From Chryseobacterium gleum (GTDB taxonomy: Bacteria > Bacteroidota > Bacteroidia > UBA10329), in the NCBI GenBank assembly GCA_945874195.1, contig CAMCFW010000096.1, positions 1-7,426 of the forward strand: a stretch of DNA of 7,426 nt, written 5' to 3'. A model generated the notes under the pieces. That model had not been told where the DNA came from and made no database searches. It saw only the letters and a program-made list of their open reading frames with translations. Shown piece after piece: positions 1 to 6,092 of this stretch. Each line of letters begins with the position of its first letter. The stretch's first letter is position 1. Made by a program: the position numbers and the translations under genes.

Positions 1-502
1 CGCTTCGGATGCTGCTTCGGAATGTGCTTTTGGTAGTGGGGTCGAGTAGGAGTGTGATATAGGGTTCGAGGTCGGGTTGCTCTGCCTTGACGGTCGAATC
101 GCCTGGCACCAGTCCGGCCAACATGCCATCGACCTGCGCATCGACCATCTGCTTCAGCTCGTTGCCCAAACCTGCTTTCACAATAATGCCGATCTGATGG
201 TCGCCAGCGTTGATGGATTCGGCCAGTCGGGTGCTGTCGAGCGGCTTTCCGTTCAGGCTGTCAACGATGAAAAACGTGTTCCCTTGCTGAATGGCCTGCA
301 TGATGGCCTCGGAAATATCGCCACGGTCGTGATTGACGAACAGCACCGGAATCTGCTGTTCCTGATAATCGCGGAAAGGAGCGTCTTGCACCACGGCCAT
401 CACTACCACAAGCACCATCGGCATGAGGAACAGAATGCCCAGACCGCCCTTGTCGCGGATCAGCAATAGCCATTCTTTCGTTATGGATGCAAGGAGTTTC
501 AT
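1..502 (-). CDS. ABC-2 type transporter permease, N-terminal part (cut by left edge)
   Basis: An open frame starts with ATG at 502-500 and stays open for 167 codons to the window edge, so the C-terminal part lies outside. Its start overlaps the stop of the ATPase gene as ATGA, which fixes the start and implies translational coupling. The protein begins MKLLASITKEWLLLIRDKGG, a short cytoplasmic amphipathic stretch. A hydrophobic segment follows at about residues 20-38 (GLGILFLMPMVLVVVMAVV). After that comes a long hydrophilic region from about residue 40 to the end of what is visible, containing IPVLFVNHDRGDISEAI and HQIGIIVKAG. One membrane helix followed by a large extracytoplasmic domain with an 'xVLxVNxDxG' strand is the usual layout of ABC-2 permeases of the YhhJ/YbhR/DrrB kind (Pfam ABC2_membrane_3-like). 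The remaining membrane helices should lie beyond the left edge. It is the likely membrane partner of the adjacent ATPase. The family call is firm; the substrate is unknown. Confidence 0.88.
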   Translation of the reverse strand, partial: MKLLASITKEWLLLIRDKGGLGILFLMPMVLVVVMAVVQDAPFRDYQEQQIPVLFVNHDRGDISEAIMQAIQQGNTFFIVDSLNGKPLDSTRLAESINAGDHQIGIIVKAGLGNELKQMVDAQVDGMLAGLVPGDSTVKAEQPDLEPYITLLLDPTTKSTFRSSIRS

Positions 503-1236
503 TGATCCCGAAGTTGCTTTCCTGTGAGTTCAATGAAATGATGATGCAGGCTGCGTCCGTCTGAAATGAGCGCTGAGGTCGACCCTTCGATCAGCAGTTT
601 TCCGCGGTCGATGATACAGACCAGATCGCAGAGCGTTTCGGTCTCGTCCAACTGATGCGAGGTGTAAACGATGGTCATTCCACCACGATTTAGTTCCTGT
701 AGATACGTGTTGATCATGTGCCGCGAATGCACGTCAATGCCCACAGTCGGTTCATCGAGGATGAGGATTTCGGGTCCGTGAATCAATGCGACCATCAGGT
801 TCACTCTACGTTTCATGCCGCCCGAATAGTTCTGCAGTTGCTTGTTGCGATGTTCCGAAAGCCCGAAAGCCTCCATCAGTTCATCCGTTTTCTGCTTGAT
901 GGCGCGATTTTCCAGTCCCAACATCTGTCCGAAGAAATTCAGGTTTTCAGATGCGGTCATTGTGTCGTACAATGCAATTTCCTGCGGCACCAACCCTATG
1001 GAATGCTTGATTCCGACCGCGTCATTATTCCACGTTCGGCCAAGAATGGAAACATTGCCATCGTTCGGCTTCAGAATGCCACATATGATGGAAATGGTGG
1101 TGGTTTTTCCCGCACCGTTCGGCCCCAATAAACCGTAGAACGCCCCTTTCGGAATTCGCAGGTCCAAGTGATCGACTGCTGGCTCAGAAGCACCGCTGTA
1201 GCGATGCACCAATCCCGATATGGCGATGGCATCCAA
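499..1236 (-). CDS. ABC transporter ATP-binding protein (ABC-2 exporter type)
   Basis: This 245-residue protein is a complete nucleotide-binding subunit that would power the permease encoded next to it. All core motifs are visible: Walker A GPNGAGKTT (residues 38-46), Q-loop Gln85 in LVPQEIALYD, signature YSGGMKRR (137-144), Walker B ILILDEP (157-163), D-loop VGID (165-168) and switch His194 in YTSHQ. The 'SGGMKRR' signature and 'PTVGID' D-loop are typical of the drug/lipid/polysaccharide exporter branch (DrrA/CcmA/NatA-like) rather than importers. The start appears to be TTG at 1236-1234. An in-frame stop lies four codons further upstream, no in-frame ATG precedes the Walker A region, and the first residues (DAIAISGLVHRYSG) fit the family N-terminus. 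The gene begins one base after the stop of the BtrH-like gene, and its stop overlaps the permease start by four bases, so it is in the middle of an operon. ATPase identity is near certain; the transported compound is not known. Confidence 0.95.
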   Translation of the reverse strand: MDAIAISGLVHRYSGASEPAVDHLDLRIPKGAFYGLLGPNGAGKTTTISIICGILKPNDGNVSILGRTWNNDAVGIKHSIGLVPQEIALYDTMTASENLNFFGQMLGLENRAIKQKTDELMEAFGLSEHRNKQLQNYSGGMKRRVNLMVALIHGPEILILDEPTVGIDVHSRHMINTYLQELNRGGMTIVYTSHQLDETETLCDLVCIIDRGKLLIEGSTSALISDGRSLHHHFIELTGKQLRDQ

Positions 1237-1237
1237 C

Positions 1238-2236
1238 TCAGAATTTCATTTTGTGAATGGATTGGAAGAACAGGATCTCTTTCCTGCCTATGTCTGCAAG
1301 TTGATCGGCCAGATCCTGATAGGTCATGCCGTCCGCTCGGTCTTTCACCATGCGTCCGCAATCGTATGCGAAATTGCGCCAAAGGTCACCGATCTTGGTA
1401 ATCTCCAAACTCTTCTTGTGCAGCATCGGATTTCCCAATCTAGCCGAAGCTTCCTGCAAAAATGCACCGAACATGAAGCGGAAACCCGCACCGCCCGTGC
1501 CGATCTCTTCCTGCATTCGAACGATGTTTCCGAGGTATTTCTTCGCTTCTTCCTTGCCGTATTTCTTCTCGTAGTTCGCCACGCGAGAAGCCAGAAAACC
1601 AATGGCGCGCCCACCGAAGATCGGAATCGGAATGGTTCCCATGTCCTTGGCGGTGTACTTCAATCCCTTGATGATTGCTGCGTTCAGGTCGATGTCCTTC
1701 GGAACATGTGTGGGGTAATACATCCGTCCGTTCGTGTTGGGCATTCCCTTGGCAAAACGTGCACGGATAAGCATTCTTCGGTCGATCATTACAGGTGCTT
1801 CAAGAATTGGGTCAGAAACAAGGTAATCATCGCCTTCTTTCCCGAATACCACAATATTGTGTGCGTTGAAATGGAATCGGAACGCACGCGGCAGATAGGG
1901 CAGATAGAACACACTGGTCAGCATTCCAACGGGCAGACCTTGCTCCAAACAGGCATCTAACGCATCCATCGCTTTTTCAGGAGAAGAGAACGACTGCCGC
2001 TTCATTTCCACGCCCGTTCGCTTCGAGAATTTCTTGAAAATATCGCCCGGCATGATCCGGTAGGTCGTAACAGGCAAGCCGTTCACCTTGATGAAAGGCA
2101 TGTGGCTGAAGAACAGTCCCGACCCGATTCCTAAGGCCATTGGCTCGGAAATGTCCAGACCGTGATGCCGCATCAGATTGGAAATAACGCCCGTTTCGCA
2201 ATGTGCCGATTGGCGGTGTTCAAAATCTATCTTCAT
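1238..2236 (-). CDS. BtrH-like protein (BtrH N-terminal domain, DUF4872-type C-terminus)
   Basis: This 332-residue protein lacks a signal peptide and membrane segments, so it is probably cytoplasmic. Residues 1 to about 145 look like the BtrH N-terminal domain, a papain/C39-like fold. They start with HRQSAHCETGVISNLM, with the candidate nucleophile Cys13 preceded by His12, followed by HNIVVFG (His126) and LVSDPI (Asp142). Cys, His and Asp thus occur in the order and spacing expected of a papain-like triad. Residues from about 160 on, including GTGGAGFRFMFGAFLQEA, fit the DUF4872 region that usually follows. In butirosin biosynthesis BtrH moves an acyl group from an acyl carrier protein to an aminoglycoside amine. 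By analogy this protein may acylate a small molecule or peptide, but the family is broad and the substrate cannot be inferred. ATG at 2236 overlaps the upstream gene's stop (ATGA), and the ABC ATPase follows after one base. A processing role tied to export, as in C39 peptidase transporters, is an alternative. Family call good, function uncertain. Confidence 0.82.
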   Translation of the reverse strand: MKIDFEHRQSAHCETGVISNLMRHHGLDISEPMALGIGSGLFFSHMPFIKVNGLPVTTYRIMPGDIFKKFSKRTGVEMKRQSFSSPEKAMDALDACLEQGLPVGMLTSVFYLPYLPRAFRFHFNAHNIVVFGKEGDDYLVSDPILEAPVMIDRRMLIRARFAKGMPNTNGRMYYPTHVPKDIDLNAAIIKGLKYTAKDMGTIPIPIFGGRAIGFLASRVANYEKKYGKEEAKKYLGNIVRMQEEIGTGGAGFRFMFGAFLQEASARLGNPMLHKKSLEITKIGDLWRNFAYDCGRMVKDRADGMTYQDLADQLADIGRKEILFFQSIHKMKF

Positions 2237-2631
2237 TCCGTTCTTTTCAGCTCCTCAACACTTATGTCGAACACTTCTGCATAGCGTTTCAGAGTCTTTT
2301 CGTCCAGTTCGTTGAATCCTGCAGGTTCCAAGTGTCGGCTCACTTTCCATTTCGAAAGATCCATGTATTGCGCCAACATTCCCACGTCCATAATGTTCTT
2401 ATCCATGTGGTAGGCGAGGGGGCTCAGTTCGCCCGCTTCAATTTTGGCGCGCGTTTCCACAACTTTTTTGTTGATCTCTTCCCAAGCCTGATTCAGAACC
2501 GTGTTCTCCGGTTCCCAGCCAACGCTGCCCACGGTTCCGTAGTTGCCGTTCTCATCAATGGCATATTTCACCACTTTGAATTTCCCTTCAAACAGGTTCT
2601 CATCGTCCTGCGGGACCTCGTTCTTTTTCAT
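2233..2631 (-). CDS. Small helix-turn-helix-like protein, first gene of the BtrH/ABC operon
   Basis: I do not recognise this 132-residue protein as a named family. The N-terminal third is acidic and has a strand-like stretch (FKVVKYAIDENGNYGTVGS). A predicted helix follows at about residues 45-66 (LNQAWEEINKKVVETRAKIE). The C-terminal part, about residues 80-129, reads like an XRE/Cro-type helix-turn-helix: MLAQYMDLSKWKVSRHL, then a linker and LKRYAEVFDISVEELK, which resembles the last helix of that fold. It has no signal peptide and no membrane segment. The ATG at 2631 lies about 10 bases below the predicted transcription start, and its stop overlaps the BtrH-like start (ATGA), so it is the leader gene of the operon. 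It may be a transcriptional regulator binding the inverted repeat upstream, or an accessory protein of the enzyme. DNA binding is inferred from sequence pattern only. Confidence 0.72.
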   Translation of the reverse strand: MKKNEVPQDDENLFEGKFKVVKYAIDENGNYGTVGSVGWEPENTVLNQAWEEINKKVVETRAKIEAGELSPLAYHMDKNIMDVGMLAQYMDLSKWKVSRHLEPAGFNELDEKTLKRYAEVFDISVEELKRTE

Positions 2632-2647
2632 GCACTGGTAATTGAGG

Positions 2648-2677
2648 CAAACTTACTACCTGCGGAATGGAATTCAA
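2648..2677 (-). promoter_or_regulatory. Bacteroidota-type promoter of the HTH/BtrH/ABC operon
   Basis: Reading the minus strand, TTG at 2677-2675 is followed by 19 bases and then TAAGTTTG at 2655-2648, a full match to the Bacteroidota -33/-7 consensus (TTG, about 19-21 bp, TAnnTTTG). Transcription would begin around 2641-2643, leaving a leader of only about 10-12 bases before the ATG at 2631. The motif match and position are seen in the sequence; activity is inferred. Confidence 0.72.
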
Positions 2678-2680
2678 TAG

Positions 2681-2700
2681 GTTCAATTACTGAATTGAAC
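2681..2700. repeat. Perfect inverted repeat (8+8, 4-base gap), candidate operator
   Basis: GTTCAATT at 2681-2688 and its exact reverse complement AATTGAAC at 2693-2700 flank ACTG. The repeat ends three bases upstream of the promoter's -33 TTG and lies 29-48 bases after the stop of the PKD gene at 2729. A further ATTGAA half-site (minus strand, 2678-2673) overlaps the -33 element. The position fits an operator for a dimeric regulator, possibly the HTH protein of the same operon. The hairpin could also stabilise or end the PKD transcript, but no T-run follows it on the minus strand and the stem is AT-rich, so a classical intrinsic terminator is unlikely. Confidence 0.6.
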
Positions 2701-2728
2701 AATGGAATTTGGGTGATCCAACGTGGCA

Positions 2729-5700
2729 CTAACGCACCAAGGTAAACCTACCTGCGAATTCCTTCGATTGGTCGTTGAGGTCGGTCACCGTGAATTCGTA
2801 GATATACATGCCATTTGGCACCTGTCGGCCGTTCACCGTTCCGTCCCATCCGAAATCGATATCGTTGCTCTCGAAGATGAGGTCTCCTGTTCGGGTAAAA
2901 ATGCGCATGTTGTAGCCCGATATATCTTCCCCGAATCCTCTGAAAACGTCATTCCTACCGTCTTCATTCGGAGTGAAGGCACTGGGCACATAGAACCGGA
3001 TATCGGCATAGATGTATATGGTTCGGACAATGGTGTCGACACAGCCGTAGTTGTTCTCTGCAATGAGCATGATGTCGTGATAACCATGGTCAGAATACGT
3101 GAAATCGGGATGCTGATCGTATGAGGGGGTGTAGTTGTTCGTGTCTCCAAAGGTCCATGTCCAAAGGTCGGCCCCTAAGCTTTTATCAGCAAAGAAGACC
3201 TGCGGATCGAAGGTGCTCACCGAATCGGGGCTCCAACCAAAATCGGCATACGGAACTGGGTAAACTTCAATCAGGCTGTCCATTGTGAGAAGCGATGTAC
3301 AGCCACTATCGCTGGTCAAGGTGAGGCGAATGTTGTAATAAGAAGGGTCGAAAAAATCGTCATTGTCATAGCAATGCGTTTCTGTTGCGTTGTTGCTGAA
3401 CTGAAAGTCACCGAAATTCCATCTTCTTGTGCTTATTTCTCCGAACGGGATGGTTGAAAGGTCGATGAAGTCCACACAGAGATCGGGACAACCACTTGAG
3501 GTGCTGGTTGCAGCGTTTATATCTGGAATGTAATTGACCCAGATCGGTTGCGAGGTTGCTCCTGTACAACCATGTCCGGAAATGATGTTCAGGTTCACGT
3601 TGTACTGTCCGCCATCGGAATAGAAATGACTGCCGTTTATCAGCGTTTCGAGCGGAGATGAGTCGCCATAATCCCATATCCAACTGACGATATTCTCGGG
3701 AAATGGAATAGAGCTTTGATTGATGAAAGAAGTAGAGACACCTTCGCAAACGTAATCCCAGGTAAAGTCGGCTGTCGGTAGATCGTAAATATTGACCTGA
3801 TGTACGGTTGAATCGGCACATTGATCGGTGTATGTGGCAATTAAGAGCACGTCAAATGTTCCTGCCTGAGTGTAATTGTGTGTCGGATTCTGTGAAATTA
3901 CCGGGGCGGTTCCGTCTCCAAAATCCCAAGACCAGGTTACAACCGAACCTTGACTTAAGTTTGACGGTGCTGTGGGAAGCCCGAGACAGACACTTTCAAT
4001 TGAAAATTCCGCGTCAGGAACCGGGAACAGATTGATCAGGGACGTAGCAGTATCTGAACATCCCAACATTTCGTTATAAACCACTAAAGTTGCCGTGTAT
4101 TGGCCGGGAGTCGGGAACAGATGCAAGGGGCTATATGCCGATGAATTCGTGTTGTCGCTGAACAACCAGAACCACGAGCCCAATGCACCATACGTTGGCA
4201 GCACCGTGGTGTTGGTGAACTGGGCCAGCTCGTTGGCGCATTGATCGCCTGTAACGAATGCAGCTTGGGGAGCATCGTAAACAGTAACTTGATGAACGGT
4301 AGTGTCGTTGCATCCGTTCGGACTTATCCCCACTAGCCTTACATCATAAATTCCCGGAGCCAGATAGTCGTGTGTCGTATTGAAAGAAGGATTGAACGGA
4401 CTTCCATCATCAAAATCCCATTCCCAAACAGCATTTCCCACCGAGTTATTGATGAAGTTGACCGTGCCTCCAAAGCACACATCATTATGGGTGTAATTTG
4501 TTACTATCGGAGCGTAAACGATAATGGTGTCATAGAATGTGTTGGAACAGCCTAACTGTTGACTAAATACAGTGAGGCTGACCGGAAAGGTGTCGGCAAG
4601 GGAGTAATAATGCAGACCGTCCCAAGAGTTGGCACTACCACCATCACCGAAATTCCAACTTATGGTTCCAATATTGTCGTTTGACGATGGGAGTGAAAGG
4701 TTGGTGAATGCAGCAGGATCAACCTGACAGACGTCAACGAAACTGAAATCGGCAGTGGGATAGCCATAGACATGAACCTCATTCATTACCGAATCTATAC
4801 AGTTGTCATTGCTAGTGGCGATCAGCCACACTTCATAATCTCCCTCGGTTGCATACAAATGCGAACTGTTGTACTGATTAATCTGCTGGCCATCACCGAA
4901 TTTCCAAGTGAAATTTGTGACTGTTGCTGGAGGCGTAATACTGGTTCCGTTGCTGAAGAATACGGTGCTTCCAACACATACATCATTATGAAAGAACGCT
5001 GGGGTCATGTTCTGATCGTCAATGATCTGAATTTGAACCGTGTCATTGACCGTACATGCTCCCGAAACTGCCTGATAAACAAATTGAATGTTCTCGGCTC
5101 CTTCAAAAATACCATCCCCTATGGCCTCAACCGTCAGCGTTTGGCACTGAACACCAGCCGGGAAGTTCAATAGGGTTGGAAGGGCAAGGTAATCCACTCC
5201 ATTGGTGGCATTGCCACCATAAGAAAGGTTAAGATCGTAAGAGGCCGCAAGACTGCCCTGTCTGCAAAGTTCAATATCATAGGTTCGGCAACCCTCAATC
5301 GGCATGAACGGACCTACCGTAATGTCGGTGGTCACAGAATTGTTGACACCGCAGTCCATGCTTCCTTCGGCAACGAAAACGCCACTGTCAAAGATGCAAT
5401 CCGCAGCATCGGCCACGGCAATTTTCACATGATATGATTGGCAGGAGGTAACATTGGCCGTTGCTGTCATCGGCACCGTGAATCCATCGTATTGCACGGT
5501 GGCACCTCCAGCGTTGTTCACGTAATATCCGTTGTTCGAATTGCTGTTCACTGTTTGAATTCCTACCGGAATGGGGGTGCCTGGCACCATGGCAATGTTT
5601 TGTGGGCCTGCAAAGCCAGGTCCGGAAAGCGAAATGATCATGGCATCAGAAAACTCCTGATTCACATATTCAGGATATTCTTCAGAAGCAAAAATGTAAG

Positions 5701-6088
5701 TGAATGTGATCTGGCTACAGGTCGGTACTATGTCGAATTCAAGGATACAGGCATCGTAGGTGGTCTCGTTTGCCACACCTTCAACCTCGGGGTCGCCAGT
5801 CGCACCGTTACATGCACTAGCTCCAGGGTCGTTGTTGTTCATGGCTGCATTGTTCACGGTTCCAGAAGTCAGCATGATACCAGTCGCCATGTTAAGATTG
5901 GTGCCGCCTCCATTGAAATAAGCGCTTGCACCGGATGGACAATTGAGAACGATGTTGCTTACCGCTATGCCATTTCCCACAATTACATCCGTAAGTTGCT
6001 GCGCAGTATAGGTGGGGTCGGTCACGAGCTGACCGCTGGCCGAAAGGGCAGAAAGGATAAGGATGAGTTGGAGTAAAGACCTTTTCAC
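2729..6088 (-). CDS. Secreted multi-PKD surface protein with T9SS type B sorting domain
   Basis: This complete 1119-residue secreted protein is probably an adhesin or surface-layer component. It starts with a signal peptide (MKRSLLQLILILSALSASGQ, cleavage near residue 19-20). Residues about 30-248 resemble the choice-of-anchor L domain, with MATGIMLTSG and FTYIFASEEYPEYV as the clear signatures. Residues about 250-357 resemble a Calx-beta domain (GVDYLALP, then TLTVEAIGDGIFEGAENI). Eight PKD domains cover about 361-1030, each with a WxFGDG-like turn. The CHU_C / gliding-motility-associated C-terminal domain covers 1031-1119 (YVPSAFTPNEDGRNDVF to the terminal FTLVR) and would direct export through the T9SS. 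The start is a GTG at 6088-6086, chosen because an in-frame TAA lies four codons upstream and the signal peptide begins there; the ATG at 6090 is out of frame and closes at once. Only four bases separate it from the upstream PKD gene, so the two are probably cotranscribed. PKD domain 4 has a degenerate turn (WLFSDN). The ligand is unknown. Confidence 0.92.
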   Translation of the reverse strand: MKRSLLQLILILSALSASGQLVTDPTYTAQQLTDVIVGNGIAVSNIVLNCPSGASAYFNGGGTNLNMATGIMLTSGTVNNAAMNNNDPGASACNGATGDPEVEGVANETTYDACILEFDIVPTCSQITFTYIFASEEYPEYVNQEFSDAMIISLSGPGFAGPQNIAMVPGTPIPVGIQTVNSNSNNGYYVNNAGGATVQYDGFTVPMTATANVTSCQSYHVKIAVADAADCIFDSGVFVAEGSMDCGVNNSVTTDITVGPFMPIEGCRTYDIELCRQGSLAASYDLNLSYGGNATNGVDYLALPTLLNFPAGVQCQTLTVEAIGDGIFEGAENIQFVYQAVSGACTVNDTVQIQIIDDQNMTPAFFHNDVCVGSTVFFSNGTSITPPATVTNFTWKFGDGQQINQYNSSHLYATEGDYEVWLIATSNDNCIDSVMNEVHVYGYPTADFSFVDVCQVDPAAFTNLSLPSSNDNIGTISWNFGDGGSANSWDGLHYYSLADTFPVSLTVFSQQLGCSNTFYDTIIVYAPIVTNYTHNDVCFGGTVNFINNSVGNAVWEWDFDDGSPFNPSFNTTHDYLAPGIYDVRLVGISPNGCNDTTVHQVTVYDAPQAAFVTGDQCANELAQFTNTTVLPTYGALGSWFWLFSDNTNSSAYSPLHLFPTPGQYTATLVVYNEMLGCSDTATSLINLFPVPDAEFSIESVCLGLPTAPSNLSQGSVVTWSWDFGDGTAPVISQNPTHNYTQAGTFDVLLIATYTDQCADSTVHQVNIYDLPTADFTWDYVCEGVSTSFINQSSIPFPENIVSWIWDYGDSSPLETLINGSHFYSDGGQYNVNLNIISGHGCTGATSQPIWVNYIPDINAATSTSSGCPDLCVDFIDLSTIPFGEISTRRWNFGDFQFSNNATETHCYDNDDFFDPSYYNIRLTLTSDSGCTSLLTMDSLIEVYPVPYADFGWSPDSVSTFDPQVFFADKSLGADLWTWTFGDTNNYTPSYDQHPDFTYSDHGYHDIMLIAENNYGCVDTIVRTIYIYADIRFYVPSAFTPNEDGRNDVFRGFGEDISGYNMRIFTRTGDLIFESNDIDFGWDGTVNGRQVPNGMYIYEFTVTDLNDQSKEFAGRFTLVR
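2732..2998 (-). other. CHU_C / T9SS type B sorting domain of the 1119-residue protein
   Basis: Residues 1031-1119. The hallmark is VPSAFTPNEDGRNDVF, followed by the strand pattern MRIFTRTGDLIFES, the W-D-G turn FGWDGTVNGR, VPNGMYIYEFTV and a final basic Arg. Members of this family are recognised by the T9SS and usually depend on a PorP/SprF-like partner for secretion. No such partner gene is in the window. Confidence 0.9.
2999..5008 (-). repeat. Eight tandem PKD domain repeats
   Basis: Repeat boundaries by residue are about 361-443, 444-527, 528-606, 607-690, 691-770, 771-855, 856-945 and 946-1030. Units 1-6 each carry one Cys near the first strand (371, 454, 538, 617, 701, 781) and one before the last strand (430, 514, 593, 677, 757, 841), a spacing of 55-60 that would allow one disulfide per domain. 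Unit 7 has four Cys (867, 871, 906, 930) and unit 8 only Cys1016. At DNA level the WNFGDG turn leaves near-identical 17-base stretches, for example at 4641-4657 and 4890-4906. Confidence 0.88.
5345..5998 (-). other. Choice-of-anchor L-like domain
   Basis: Residues about 31-248 of the 1119-residue protein. Visible features are the N-terminal TAQQLTDVIVGNG just before it, NMATGIMLTSG, the aromatic/acidic FASEEYPEYV with SDAMIISLSGPG, and ADAADCIFDSGVFVAEGS near the end. This pattern is typical of N-terminal modules of Bacteroidota and myxobacterial secreted proteins. Cys residues at 50, 93, 114, 124, 216, 231 and 246 suggest several disulfides. The limits are approximate. Confidence 0.75.
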
Positions 6089-6092
6089 ATCG

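Noticed and set aside
77..469. 130-codon plus-strand open frame, and a 90-codon minus-strand frame at 261-533
   Set aside because: Both are shadows of the truncated ABC-2 permease frame (502 to 1), which has the right membrane segment, family motifs and ATGA coupling.
1220..1960. 246-codon plus-strand open frame
   Set aside because: It lies antisense to the BtrH-like and ATPase genes, whose proteins have clear family motifs; the plus-strand translation shows no domain and is rich in Arg, His and Cys as expected of a shadow frame.
2681..2700. Rho-independent terminator of the PKD transcript
   Set aside because: The hairpin is perfect but AT-rich and is followed on the minus strand by CTATTGAATT, not a T-run; its place next to the promoter fits an operator better.
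2203..2745. 180-codon plus-strand open frame
   Set aside because: Antisense to the HTH-like gene and the promoter gap; no domain features.
2999..5008. CRISPR-like or non-coding tandem repeat array
   Set aside because: The periodic similarity is protein-level PKD repetition of about 80-90 residues; DNA identity is confined to short stretches over the WxFGDG turn.
5438..6076. 212-codon plus-strand open frame
   Set aside because: Antisense to the signal peptide and choice-of-anchor L region of the PKD gene; no recognisable motif, low-complexity His/Arg/Val-rich product.
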